The notes beneath the pieces are model-generated. The model did no database searches and was not told the origin of the DNA. It saw only the letters and a program-made list of their open reading frames with translations. Both the position numbers and the translations under genes were made by a program. Below are positions 1 through 9,100 of a DNA stretch of 64,000 bases, piece by piece; the first letter of the stretch is position 1, and each line of letters begins with the position of its first letter. Source of the stretch: Spirochaetaceae bacterium (lineage in GTDB: Bacteria > Myxococcota_A > UBA9160 > UBA4427); the NCBI GenBank assembly GCA_020632655.1, contig JACKFD010000005.1, positions 1 through 64,000 of the forward strand, written 5' to 3'.

Positions 1-1
1 C

Positions 2-736
2 GCAGCAAATGGGGTCATCCACGCCGAGGCACTCGGCCTCGCATCGGCGACGGCGAGACCGGGACTTCGTTTCGCCGTCGATCTGGTCGTGGTCCTGATC
101 CTCGTGATCGGTGGGCGCATCACTCCCGCATTCACGCGGAACGCCTTGCGACAGCGCGGGCTCACGTCCGTCGTTCATGGCTGGCCGTGGCTGGACGTAC
201 TGACCATCGGCACCGCGGCTACGGCGGCCGCGTCCGGCCTGATCGTGGGCAGAACGCCCGTCACGGGTCTGCTCGGCATGCTCGCCGGCCTGTTGGCCGC
301 TTTTCGGCTGGCAGGCTGGCAGAGCTGGCAAACCCGCTCCGACCCCCTGCTGTGGTCACTTCACGCGGGCTCGCTCTGGGTCGTCGTTGGGCTCTTCCTG
401 GCCGGGGCGAGTGATCTGGGCCTTCCGATCCCGTCCACGGCAGGCCTTCATGCTCTCACGGCCGGAGCCATCGGAGGCACGATCATCGCCGTGGTTACGC
501 GAGTCGGACTTGGCCACACGGGCCGATCGCTCGAGCTCCCAGTGGGTGCGGTGTGGTGCTATGCGCTCGTGCATGGGGCCGCCCTCGCTCGCGTCGCCGC
601 GCCCTTCGTTGCCGGCGACGGCCACCGGGCCTTGTTGCTGGCGAGCGGCCTCGCCTGGGCGTCCGCCTTCGGTCTGTTCACGATCCGCTTCTGGCCGATT
701 CTCACGACACCCCGACCCGACGGGAGGCCCGGCTAG
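2..736 (+). CDS. nnrS: NnrS family membrane protein (5' end outside window)
   Basis: NnrS proteins are heme- and copper-containing inner-membrane proteins made under nitric oxide stress. The open frame runs from the window edge, so only the C-terminal 244 residues are visible. They form about seven hydrophobic segments. The family patterns GRITPAFTRNAL near the start and HALTAGAIGGTI followed by TRVGLGHTGR in the second half are present. The gene is convergent with the nsrR-like repressor gene and next to the nirK cluster, which fits a role in nitrogen-oxide stress. An in-frame ATG at 89 exists, but the upstream residues (starting AANGVIHAEAL) are typical of the family, so the real start lies before the window. 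Confidence 0.85.
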   Translation, partial: AANGVIHAEALGLASATARPGLRFAVDLVVVLILVIGGRITPAFTRNALRQRGLTSVVHGWPWLDVLTIGTAATAAASGLIVGRTPVTGLLGMLAGLLAAFRLAGWQSWQTRSDPLLWSLHAGSLWVVVGLFLAGASDLGLPIPSTAGLHALTAGAIGGTIIAVVTRVGLGHTGRSLELPVGAVWCYALVHGAALARVAAPFVAGDGHRALLLASGLAWASAFGLFTIRFWPILTTPRPDGRPG

Positions 737-977
737 CGCCGATCCGCGAGACCGTCCTGCCTACGCAAGGATGGGCGCGACCGACCCGGGCCACGTTGCG
801 ACCCGTCCGGCGAGCGGTCGACCGTCAGCGTTCCAGAGGGCGTCGGCTGGGGCTTCTGCCAGGCGGCCGGCGACATCGCGAAGACCGCCGCCTCGTGCGC
901 CAGAGGACGGTTCACCGAACGGCGGTGGGCCTCCCCGTCCCGTTCGTCGTCGCCCGGGCGGACGTTCGTCGGTCAGC
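737..977. other. convergent intergenic gap
   Basis: This is the 241-base space between the convergent stops of nnrS and nsrR. I see no ORF with family character and no convincing U-tailed terminator hairpin. Confidence 0.5.
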
Positions 978-1433
978 CTACCTCGAGCGAGTCCTCGGCT
1001 TGGACTCGTCGGCCGGTAACGCCTTGCGTAGTACGGCCGGGGGCATCAGCTCGCCGACCCGTACCCGGTCGAGCTCGCGGTAGAAAGCGGCGTTGGCCCG
1101 TCGCAGCAAGGACGACAGTCGGCAGAAATCCCCGATCGGGCATTGGTTGACCTCTGGATCGAAGCACTCCACCAGCAGTTGGTGCTCAAGCTGTCGGATG
1201 ACCTCGCCCACCGTCGCGTCGCGTGCCGAGGGGCGGATTCGCACCCCGCCTCGAGTGCCGCGTTTCGTTTCGACGTAACCGAGGTCCGAGAGCCGCCGCA
1301 CGACCTTGGCGAGGTGATCCTGGGAGATCGCGAATATGTTCGCGATCCGCTCGGTCGGGACATACTCACCCTCGTGACTGGCAACGTACATCAGTACGCG
1401 AAGGCCGAAATCCGTGAACTGAGTGAGACGCAT
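978..1433 (-). CDS. nsrR: Rrf2-family nitric oxide-sensing repressor NsrR
   Basis: This 151-residue protein has the Rrf2 winged helix at residues 1-65 (MRLTQFTDFGLRVLMY, then a recognition helix around ISQDHLAKVVRRLSDLGYV). The wing RGTRGGVRI follows. Three cysteines, C90, C98 and C104, sit in the expected loop and are the likely ligands of an NO-labile Fe-S cluster. NsrR proteins repress NO-detoxification and nirK genes until NO destroys the cluster. The gene is divergent from the cytochrome/nirK operon and convergent with nnrS, both classic NsrR targets. The C90-C98 spacing is two residues longer than in the best-studied NsrR proteins. IscR is less likely because it has a different cysteine pattern. 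Confidence 0.85.
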   Translation of the reverse strand: MRLTQFTDFGLRVLMYVASHEGEYVPTERIANIFAISQDHLAKVVRRLSDLGYVETKRGTRGGVRIRPSARDATVGEVIRQLEHQLLVECFDPEVNQCPIGDFCRLSSLLRRANAAFYRELDRVRVGELMPPAVLRKALPADESKPRTRSR

Positions 1434-1471
1434 TTCAGATCCAGTTGGCCATTGACTGCTCGTCGGCGATT

Positions 1472-1490
1472 GTGGTAATTGAAATGCCTA
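1472..1490. promoter_or_regulatory. candidate NsrR operator in AT-rich divergent promoter region
   Basis: The nsrR/cytochrome intergenic region (1434-1650) holds an AT-rich island in otherwise GC-rich DNA. The string GTGGTAATTGAAATGCCTA resembles the NsrR dyad GATGCATTT-N-AAATGCATC. The right half is AAATGC and about 12 of 18 positions agree. A possible plus-strand -35 element TTGACT lies at 1452-1457 with TAATTG at 1476-1481, so a bound repressor would cover the -10. This is based on eye alignment only. Confidence 0.35.
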
Positions 1491-1650
1491 AATAAGGCCG
1501 CACTGGCCTTCCGCCAGAAGGCATGCGCATACGCCCTACCGATCGCATCTCGATGAGTCGTGGCTCTCGAGACTGCGCTGGAGTCGGAGACGATCCGTGG
1601 AGAGACTAGTCGGCAGCGTCGGGAGCGGCAATCCGAGACGGGCGGCAGTG

Positions 1651-2361
1651 ATGCCCGGCCGCTCCATCGTATTCGCGATTGCCATCGCGAATGTCGTCGC
1701 GACCGCAGGTTTCGCGTTCGCCGCGGAGGCAGCGGATTCCGGGGTGCTGGCACGGTTGGGGTGCGACACCTGTCATCTGACCCTGGCGCCGGATGACGCG
1801 CAACGCACGGTGGAGCGCTATGCGGACCGAAGAGGGCCCGACCTCTTCTACGCGGGGGCGAAGTATCGCGCCGATTGGCTCGCGGCCTGGCTCGCGGATC
1901 CGCTTCCGATCCGACCGGCGGGCATCACGCCGAGTGATCGAACGCGGCGATCTCCGGACGGTGACGTGCTCGAGTCGATGCCGACGCCGCATCCGCGTCT
2001 CGAGTCCCAGCGAATCGATGAAGTCGTGAGGGCGCTCGCTGCACTAGAGTGGGGTCGTGATCTGCTCCCTCAGGCGGCTCCCGTGCTGCCGAGCATGCCG
2101 AGAATGCTTGCCGAGCTGAACTTCACGAAGTTCAAGGGCTGCGGCTCGTGTCATCGCGTGTCGTCCGATGGACCTCCCCTCTCCGGCCCTGATCTGTTTG
2201 GAGCCTGGATGCGTTTGCGACCGGAATTTCTCGCGAGCTATATCGCGAAGCCCCAGGCCTGGGATCCCGTGGCGCCGATGCCGGACTACGGATTGACGAC
2301 GGCAGAGGTCGGGAAGTTGATGGAGTACCTGCGGCTGCTGAGCGAGGAGGAGGACCGATGA
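1651..2361 (+). CDS. periplasmic diheme cytochrome c (NcgC-like)
   Basis: This is a 236-residue exported cytochrome. A signal peptide (residues 1-26, ending FAFAAEA) is followed by two heme c sites, C38-D-T-C41-H42 and C164-G-S-C167-H168. A methionine in VAPMPDYG (M210) is a likely axial ligand of the second heme. The ATG at 1651 is preferred over a GTG at 1597 because it places the signal peptide at the N-terminus. The stop overlaps the next start by four bases (ATGA), so translation is probably coupled. In Nitrosomonas europaea a diheme cytochrome accompanies a monoheme cytochrome, a blue copper oxidase and nirK (ncgABC-nirK). By position and heme number this is the NcgC counterpart. It probably passes electrons within the nitrite/NO pathway. 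Confidence 0.8.
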   Translation: MPGRSIVFAIAIANVVATAGFAFAAEAADSGVLARLGCDTCHLTLAPDDAQRTVERYADRRGPDLFYAGAKYRADWLAAWLADPLPIRPAGITPSDRTRRSPDGDVLESMPTPHPRLESQRIDEVVRALAALEWGRDLLPQAAPVLPSMPRMLAELNFTKFKGCGSCHRVSSDGPPLSGPDLFGAWMRLRPEFLASYIAKPQAWDPVAPMPDYGLTTAEVGKLMEYLRLLSEEEDR

Positions 2362-3917
2362 GGCGTCGATCGCTGGCATGTCTCACTCTCTGGCTCTTCC
2401 TCTGCCTTCATGGAGGAACGGCCTGGGCCCGCTCGGCGGAGCCCGAGGGAGCGCGGCTGTATCGGACCTATTGCACGGCTTGCCACGGTCTCGATGGCGA
2501 CGGCAGGGGCCTGAACGTGCCGGCGCTCTCGGTCCAGCCGCGCGACCACACCGATGTGCGTGAGATGGCGACGCGCAGCGACCAGGAGCTCCGCACCGCG
2601 ATCTCCCAGGGAGGGCCCGGGGTCGGGAAGTCCGTGCTGATGCCACCCTGGCAAGGTGTACTCTCAGACGACCAGATCGGATCTCTCGTGCGTCATCTCC
2701 GCACTCTGTCGGGGACGGACTCCCGGGGTGATGGCGCGCTGGTCGCTTCAGCGAACGCAGTCTCCGTAGCGAGCGCGGGGGACGCCCCGAAGCGGCAGGT
2801 CGATCCGGGAAGAGCCGCGGCCGCGCCTCGCGTCACAGTTGCCCCGCCGATCTCCCGAGCCGCTCCGGTCACGGCTCAGGCCGACGACGCGCTCGATGTC
2901 GTTGCCCCCCCGCCCCCTGCGTCGCTCAAGAAGAAGTATCGCCGGGGCCAGTTGCGGGAGTTCGAGATTCGCGTCGAGGAGACCGAGATCGAGGTAGCCC
3001 CCGGCTTCAACGCGAAAGTCTGGGCATTCAACGGGCAGGTTCCGGGCCCTCTGCTGCGCGTTCGAGAGGGTGATGAGGTCAAGATCAAGTTCGTGAACCT
3101 CTCGACCATGGACCATACGATCCATTGGCACGGCATGCACCAGCAAGGCACATGGCAGAGCGACGGCGTTCCGAACGTGACTCAGGAGCCGGTTCCGCCG
3201 GGAGGCAGCTTCACCTACCACTTCATCGCCACGCGGACCGGGACGCTCTGGTATCACTGCCACGTCAACGTCGCGGAGCATGTCGCGATCCGAGGGATGT
3301 GGGGGCCCTTCGTCGTCGATCCGATCGAGCCGACCGCGCTCGAGAAGCAGGTCACGAAAGATGCGATCCTGATGTTCTCTGGCTGGAGCTCGAAGTTCGC
3401 CGATCGTTACGGAGTCGGCGGGCACCCGGCCGAGCTCCGCGACTATTTTTCGATCAACGGCAAGTCGTTTCCGCTGACTCAGCCGCTGCGGGTCGAAGAG
3501 GGAGACGTCGTCCGATTGCGCATCTTCGGCGCCGGAGCCGAGGTCGGCTTCCACCTGCACGGACACGACGTACTCGTGACCCACAAGGACGGGCTCCCGC
3601 TCCCGGAGCCCTACTGGGCCGACGTCGTACACGTCGAGCAGGGCGAACGATACGACGCGATCGTCCGCATGGACAACCCGGGGCTCTGGGTGACCCACGA
3701 CCATGTCGACGAGCACGTCACCAACGCCGGAAAGGACATGGGAGGATCGATGTTGATCTTCGAGTATGACGGTGTCGAGAGGCCCGACTGGTACGTCTGG
3801 AAGGGCAAGCAATACGACCCGGATTTCTACTACAGCGAGAGCTTGAGCAAGGGCCCCGGTCTCTACGAGAACCCCGGCCTGCGTGGTGCGGAAGCATCCG
3901 GCTCGCCACGGCCGTGA
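2358..3917 (+). CDS. cytochrome c / two-domain multicopper oxidase fusion (NcgB-NcgA-like)
   Basis: This is a 519-residue periplasmic fusion. After a signal peptide (1-25), a monoheme cytochrome c domain spans about 27-118, with CTACH at C39-C42-H43 and a likely axial M95. A Pro/Ala-rich linker (about 120-195) leads to a two-domain blue copper oxidase (about 198-480). The copper ligands are recognisable: H256-W-H258-G, then WYHCHV with H300-C301-H302, H308 and M314 (type 1 site in domain 1). FHLHGH (H399, H401) and THDH (H447, H449) are in domain 2. In Nitrosomonas NcgA (blue copper oxidase) and NcgB (monoheme cytochrome) are separate; here they are one polypeptide. The fusion suggests direct electron transfer between heme and copper centres. 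The substrate is unknown. Confidence 0.85.
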   Translation: MRRRSLACLTLWLFLCLHGGTAWARSAEPEGARLYRTYCTACHGLDGDGRGLNVPALSVQPRDHTDVREMATRSDQELRTAISQGGPGVGKSVLMPPWQGVLSDDQIGSLVRHLRTLSGTDSRGDGALVASANAVSVASAGDAPKRQVDPGRAAAAPRVTVAPPISRAAPVTAQADDALDVVAPPPPASLKKKYRRGQLREFEIRVEETEIEVAPGFNAKVWAFNGQVPGPLLRVREGDEVKIKFVNLSTMDHTIHWHGMHQQGTWQSDGVPNVTQEPVPPGGSFTYHFIATRTGTLWYHCHVNVAEHVAIRGMWGPFVVDPIEPTALEKQVTKDAILMFSGWSSKFADRYGVGGHPAELRDYFSINGKSFPLTQPLRVEEGDVVRLRIFGAGAEVGFHLHGHDVLVTHKDGLPLPEPYWADVVHVEQGERYDAIVRMDNPGLWVTHDHVDEHVTNAGKDMGGSMLIFEYDGVERPDWYVWKGKQYDPDFYYSESLSKGPGLYENPGLRGAEASGSPRP

Positions 3918-4053
3918 GTCATTCCGCGCCACCCATCCATCGGCGTCTCAATCAGCACGCCCATCGGCATCTCCATCGGCATCGTTCGGACCGGTCTCCG
4001 AACCGCTCACAGGGAGCGAGTCGGAGCCGCTCCGCGGATCTGCACAAAGGAAG

Positions 4054-5004
4054 ATGAACGTCATGCAATCCGTCACGGGACTTCTCCAGGCTTTCCTCCT
4101 CTCCGCACTTCTCGTCGCTCCCGCATTCGGCGAGACCGTAAAGGTCTCGATGACCGTCAAAGAGATCGACCTGCCGGTCGACAACACGGGCACGACCCAG
4201 AGGATGTGGACCTACGACGGCACGATTCCGGGGCCGGTCGTGCGGGTGAAGCAGGGGGACGTCGTTCAGTTCTCCCTGACGAACGACGCTTCGAACAAGA
4301 ACAGCCACTCGATGGATTTTCACGCGGCGATCGTCGACGTCCTCGACGAGTTCGCCGAGATCAAGCCGGGCGGGACCAAAGCCTTCGAATTCGAGGCGAA
4401 GTACCCGGGTGCGTTCATCTACCACTGCGGCGCCTCCTCGATGGCCGAGCACATCTCGCGTGGGATGTACGGGGTGATCATCGTCGATCCCAAGGAGGGC
4501 TTTTCCGCGGCATATCCCAAGCCGGATCGGGAGTACGTCCTCGTGCAGGGAGATCTGTTCCGGGAAGGAACGGCCGTCGAGGACCTGCTCGACGGCAAGA
4601 ACTGGGTCGGCGCGCTGATCAACGGGAAGGTATTCCATTACGATCCCGTTCACGATCCGAACGCCGGGAAGACCCTCCAGGCGAGTCCGGGTGAGCGTGT
4701 GCGCGTCTTCTACGTGAACGCAAGCATCAATGACCCGGTTGCCCTCCATCCCATCGCCGGCATCTGGGATCGTGTATACGACCATGGAAATCCCCGGAAC
4801 GTGATGGAGGGTGTGCAGACCTACCTGATTCCTCCGGCCTCCGCGGCGACCTTCGATCTCGTCACGCCGGTGGGTCGCGCGACCAACAACGCGATCGTCG
4901 ATCACGCGATGACTAGAGCGTTGCGCGGCGCGATCTCCGTGCTGATGACCTCGAAGGATGCGGATCCGAAGCTCGGACGAGGCGAACAGATCATCCTTCG
5001 GTGA
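4054..5004 (+). CDS. nirK: copper-containing nitrite reductase (NO-forming)
   Basis: This enzyme reduces nitrite to nitric oxide in the periplasm. It has 316 residues with a signal peptide (1-27, ending PAFGE). Type 1 ligands are H85, C125, H133 and M138, and type 2 ligands are H90, H124 and H284. D88 and H232 are the expected catalytic Asp and His. The short loop C125-GASSMAE-H133 and the LHPIAGIWDRVYDHG segment resemble the Nitrosomonas-type NirK rather than the Achromobacter type. The frame is open back to 3883, but the upstream part is Ser/Pro-rich and lacks a signal peptide. AAAGGA just before the ATG at 4054 (second ATG at 4063) supports the internal start. It lies 136 bases after the oxidase fusion and 45 bases before the CusB-like gene. 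Confidence 0.92.
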   Translation: MNVMQSVTGLLQAFLLSALLVAPAFGETVKVSMTVKEIDLPVDNTGTTQRMWTYDGTIPGPVVRVKQGDVVQFSLTNDASNKNSHSMDFHAAIVDVLDEFAEIKPGGTKAFEFEAKYPGAFIYHCGASSMAEHISRGMYGVIIVDPKEGFSAAYPKPDREYVLVQGDLFREGTAVEDLLDGKNWVGALINGKVFHYDPVHDPNAGKTLQASPGERVRVFYVNASINDPVALHPIAGIWDRVYDHGNPRNVMEGVQTYLIPPASAATFDLVTPVGRATNNAIVDHAMTRALRGAISVLMTSKDADPKLGRGEQIILR

Positions 5005-5049
5005 CGGGGCTCGCGAGGACGGGTCCGAGCGCGAACCGGGAGCGAAGGC

Positions 5050-6198
5050 ATGCAAGCGTCCGTTCGATTCTCCGCGGCATTGGCGGCCGCGGTACTCGCG
5101 CTGGGATTGCTGGGGACGGGGTGCGGGGCCGGGAGGGACGAAGGCCCGTCGCATGAAGCCGCCATCTACCAATGCCCGATGCATCCGGAAGTGGTGTCGA
5201 GCGAACCGGATCGATGTGGAATCTGCGGCATGAACCTCACGCCCGTGGAGGCCGAGCCGGCAGCGTCGTCGTCGGACGCTGCCGGCTCGGCCAGTCACGT
5301 CACGTTCGAGGTCGATCCGCGGCGATCGCAGACCATTGGTGTGACGACCGAACGAGCGAGCTATCGGCACATGCACCGCACGATTCGAACGGTCGGGCGC
5401 GTTACCTTCGCCCCGGAACTCTACGCCGCTCTCGCGGATTACAGCGTCGTGCTGGGGGAGTCGACCGAGCCGGGGGACGGCGCACGACTCCTCGAACGGA
5501 GGCGTGGCCTCGCCGTTCGGCTGCGACTGCTCGATTTGTCCTTCGATCAGCTGGGGCGGATCTTCGACGCGGGTGCGAGTCTCCAGAGCTTGATCCTTCC
5601 CGGGCGCAGCGCGTGGGTCTACGGACGGGTGTACTTCGGGAGCGACGACCTTCGATTGGGGCAGCAGGTTCGAGTGACGGCACCCGGGCGGCCCGGACGG
5701 AGCTACACCGGAGAGCTCGTTACGATCGACCCCGACACGGGTACGCGCGGCGACAGCGCGCGAGTCCGTGCCCTGATCTCCACTCCGGGGGGCGGCTTGC
5801 GTGGCGAGGCATTCGTGCGACTCGCGATCGAAATTCCGCTGGGAAGGCGGCTCGTGGTTCCCGAAGACGCGTTGCTCGACACGGGTGCGCGACAGATCGC
5901 CTTCGTTCGCGACGGGGCGGGTCGCTTCGAGCCGCGCGAGGTCGTCATCGGCGCCGAGGGCGACGGGCAGATCGAGGTTCTCGCCGGACTCACGGCCGGC
6001 GAACACGTCGTGACTGCGGCGAATTTCCTGATCGATTCGGAGTCGCGCTTCCGCGCGGCGCTCGCGGCCTACGGAGCGCTCTCGGCGAAGGAGTCCGCGT
6101 CTTCGACCGAGCCGGTTCGCCCCGGACGACTCGATCCTGCTGATTTCGATCATGACCGCGTGCACGGAAGCGGTACCCATCCCGCGTCCGGCTCGTGA
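5050..6198 (+). CDS. CusB-type RND periplasmic adaptor lipoprotein with heavy-metal-binding domain
   Basis: This membrane-fusion protein of a heavy-metal efflux system has 382 residues. A lipoprotein signal ends in LGTGC, putting the lipidated cysteine at C25. A small heavy-metal-binding domain follows (about 40-65, YQCPMHPEV and CGICGMNLTP), as found at the front of many CusB/CzcB proteins. The rest has the HlyD-like barrel and lipoyl-type segments (for example GRVYFGSDDLRLGQQVRVTA). The stop overlaps the pump gene by four bases. The Cys/Met/His-rich front domain and the linkage to two copper enzymes favour Cu(I) or Ag(I) as substrate, though zinc or cobalt cannot be excluded. Confidence 0.87.
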   Translation: MQASVRFSAALAAAVLALGLLGTGCGAGRDEGPSHEAAIYQCPMHPEVVSSEPDRCGICGMNLTPVEAEPAASSSDAAGSASHVTFEVDPRRSQTIGVTTERASYRHMHRTIRTVGRVTFAPELYAALADYSVVLGESTEPGDGARLLERRRGLAVRLRLLDLSFDQLGRIFDAGASLQSLILPGRSAWVYGRVYFGSDDLRLGQQVRVTAPGRPGRSYTGELVTIDPDTGTRGDSARVRALISTPGGGLRGEAFVRLAIEIPLGRRLVVPEDALLDTGARQIAFVRDGAGRFEPREVVIGAEGDGQIEVLAGLTAGEHVVTAANFLIDSESRFRAALAAYGALSAKESASSTEPVRPGRLDPADFDHDRVHGSGTHPASGS

Positions 6199-9100
6199 TC
6201 GCCCGCATCGTTTCGTGGAGCGCCGGCCACCGCCTACTCGTGATCACGGCGACGGGAATCGCTCTGCTGCTGGCGGGCTGGGCCGCCCGCCAGCTCCCGC
6301 TCGATGCCATTCCGGATCTCTCGGACACGCAGGTGATCCTGTTTTCACGCTGGGATCGCAGCCCCGACGTGATCGAGGACCAGGTGACGCTGCCAATCGT
6401 GAGCGCGTTGCTTGGTGGAGCGCGAGTCAAGGCGGTGCGGGGCGTCTCCGATTACGGGTACTCCTTCGTCTATGTGATCTTCGAGGACGGCACGGATACC
6501 TATTGGGCTCGATCTCGTGTCGCGGAACAGCTTACTAAGATCCTGCCCGCGCTTCCAGAGGGTGTTCGAACCGAGCTTGGTCCCGACGCGACGAGCGTGG
6601 GGTGGGTGTATCAGTATGCGCTGCGAGACGACTCCGGGAGACACGACCTCGCAGAGCTGCGGAGCTTGCAGGATCGCCTGCTGAAGTACCCCCTGCAGGC
6701 CGTTTCCGGGGTAGCGGAGGTGGCCTCGATCGGTGGTGCCGTACGGCAGTATCAGGTGAGCGTGGATCCGGACGCTCTGGCCGCGTACGACATCCCTCTC
6801 GCGCGGGTCGTCGACGCGATCCGAGCCGGCAACGACGAACGCGGTGGGCGCCTGCTGGAGATCTCGGGGTCGGAATTCATGATTCGGGCCCAGGGCAGCA
6901 TCCGTTCCGGCGAGGATCTCGAGAAGATCGTGGTGGCCGACGGCGGCGGTCTCGATCGCCCGATCCTGATCGGCGATCTCGCTCGCGTCGCCCTGGGACC
7001 GGGCCCCCGCCGCGGCGTCGCGGATCTGGACGGAGCGGGTGACACGGTAGGCGCCGTCGTCGTGATGCGTCAGGGCGAGAACGCGCTCGCAGTCATCGAG
7101 CGGGTCGAGCGAGTCCTCGACGGCATGCGGTCATCTCTCCCGGACGGAGTCGAGATCGTTCCCGTGTACGATCGCGCACCGCTGATCCGCCGCGCGCTCG
7201 ATACGTTGCTCCGAGCGCTGACCGAGGAGATGCTGATCGTCAGCGGCGTGATCCTGCTCTTCCTGTGGCACGTGCCGTCGGCGGTGGTCCCGATCATGAC
7301 GATTCCCGCCGCAGTGGTTCTGGCCTTCCTGCCACTCCACGCCGTGGGTATCGGCATCAACGTGATGTCGCTGGCGGGTATCGCGATCTCGATCGGTGTA
7401 CTCGTCGATGGTGCGATCGTGGAAGTCGAGAACGCGTACAAACGCCTCCAGGAGTGGCAGGCAGGCGGTGGGCGGGGGGACTTCCATGCGGTCCGACTGG
7501 CTGCGTTGCAGGAGGTAGCACCCTCCGTCTTCTTCTCGCTGCTCGTCGTCGCCGTCGCATTCCTACCGATCTTCGCGCTCGAGGAGCAGGAAGGTCGGAT
7601 GTTCGAGCCACTCGCATGGTCGAAGACGCTCGCGATGGCGCTCGCGGCCGTCCTCGCGATCACTCTCGACCCCGCGCTGCGTATGACCTTCGCGCGGATG
7701 GAGCCCTTCAGCTTTCGCCCGCGCGTGCTCTGCCGTCTCTGGAATGGCTTTGCCGTCGGCCGCTATCGCGCCGAGGAGGATCATCCGATCAGCCGCGTGC
7801 TCTTCGACGTGTACGAACCCGTCTGCCGATTCGTCCTGCGGCATCCCCTCGCGACGATCGGAGCGGCATTGGCTCTGACTGCCTCGACGGTCCCGATTGC
7901 TCTGCGGCTGGGATCCGAGTTCATGCCGCCGTTCGACGAGGGCACGCTCCTCTACATGCCGAGTACCCTTCCGGGCATCTCGGTGACCGAAGCCCAGCGG
8001 CTGATCAACATCCAGGATCGCATTCTTAGGGAGGTACCCGAGGTCGAGACCGTCTTTGGCAAGGCGGGACGATTCGAGTCCTCGACCGATCCGGCGCCGC
8101 TCTCCATGATGGAGACGACGATCGTGCTGAAACCGGCCGCGGCGTGGAGGGAGAAGTCGCGCTGGTATTCCGGGCTGCCCGACTGGTTCAAGCCGCCCCT
8201 GCGCCTCGTGTGGCCCGATCGGATCTCGTCCGATGAGCTTCTCGCGGATCTCGATGCGCGGCTTCGGCTCCCGGGTGTTCCGAACAACTGGACGATGCCA
8301 ATCCGTGGGCGGATCGACATGCTCGCGACGGGAATCCGCACCCCGATCGGCGTCAAGGTCCTGGGTCCCGATGTCGACGGCATCCAGAAGATCGCCGAGC
8401 GGCTCGAGGTCGTCCTGCGCGATCTGCCCGGGACACGCAGTGTCGTCGCGGAGCGTTCGGCCGGAGGTCATTTCATCGACGTCGTTCCCAACCGCGACGC
8501 GCTCGCGTTTCACGGCGCTTCCGTGGCCGATGTGAATCGCACGGTCGCGATCGCGATCGGAGGAGCGCCCGTCACGGAGGTGATAGAAGGCCGCGAGCGG
8601 ATCGAAGTGAGCGTCCGATATCCCCGAGAGCGTCGCGACCGCCCGGCCGAGATCGCGAGCGCGCTCGTGCCGCTCGCATCGGGTGGCAGCGCTGCTCTCG
8701 GCGACCTGGCCGAGATCCGGCGTGTCGAGGGACCCGGGATGATCCGCAACGAGAACGGACGCCTCGCCGGTTACGTTCTGGTCGACGTCGAGGGCAGCGA
8801 CTTCGGAGGCTGGGTGGACGCGGCGAAGGCGGCTGTCGGGGCGAACATCGAGCTTCCGCCGGAGTACGCGCTCGTCTGGAGCGGGCAGTACGAGAGCATG
8901 CAGCGCGTCGCTGGCCGACTCGAGGGCCTGGTGCCGCTGGTGCTCGGCTCGATCGTGCTGCTTCTCTTTCTCAGTACCCGTTCGTTCGCCAAGGTGGGGA
9001 TCGTACTGCTGGCGCTCCCGTTCTCCCTCATCGGAGCGGTGTGGCTTCTCTACGTGCTGGACTATCACACGTCGGTCGCGGTCTGGGTCGGGATGATCGC

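Noticed and set aside
3883..4053. longer N-terminus for NirK
   Set aside because: The extension is Ser/Pro-rich with short DNA repeats, precedes a proper signal peptide and has no ribosome binding site.
3952..6180. 742-residue minus-strand ORF opposite nirK and the CusB-like gene
   Set aside because: Antisense shadow of two well-supported genes.
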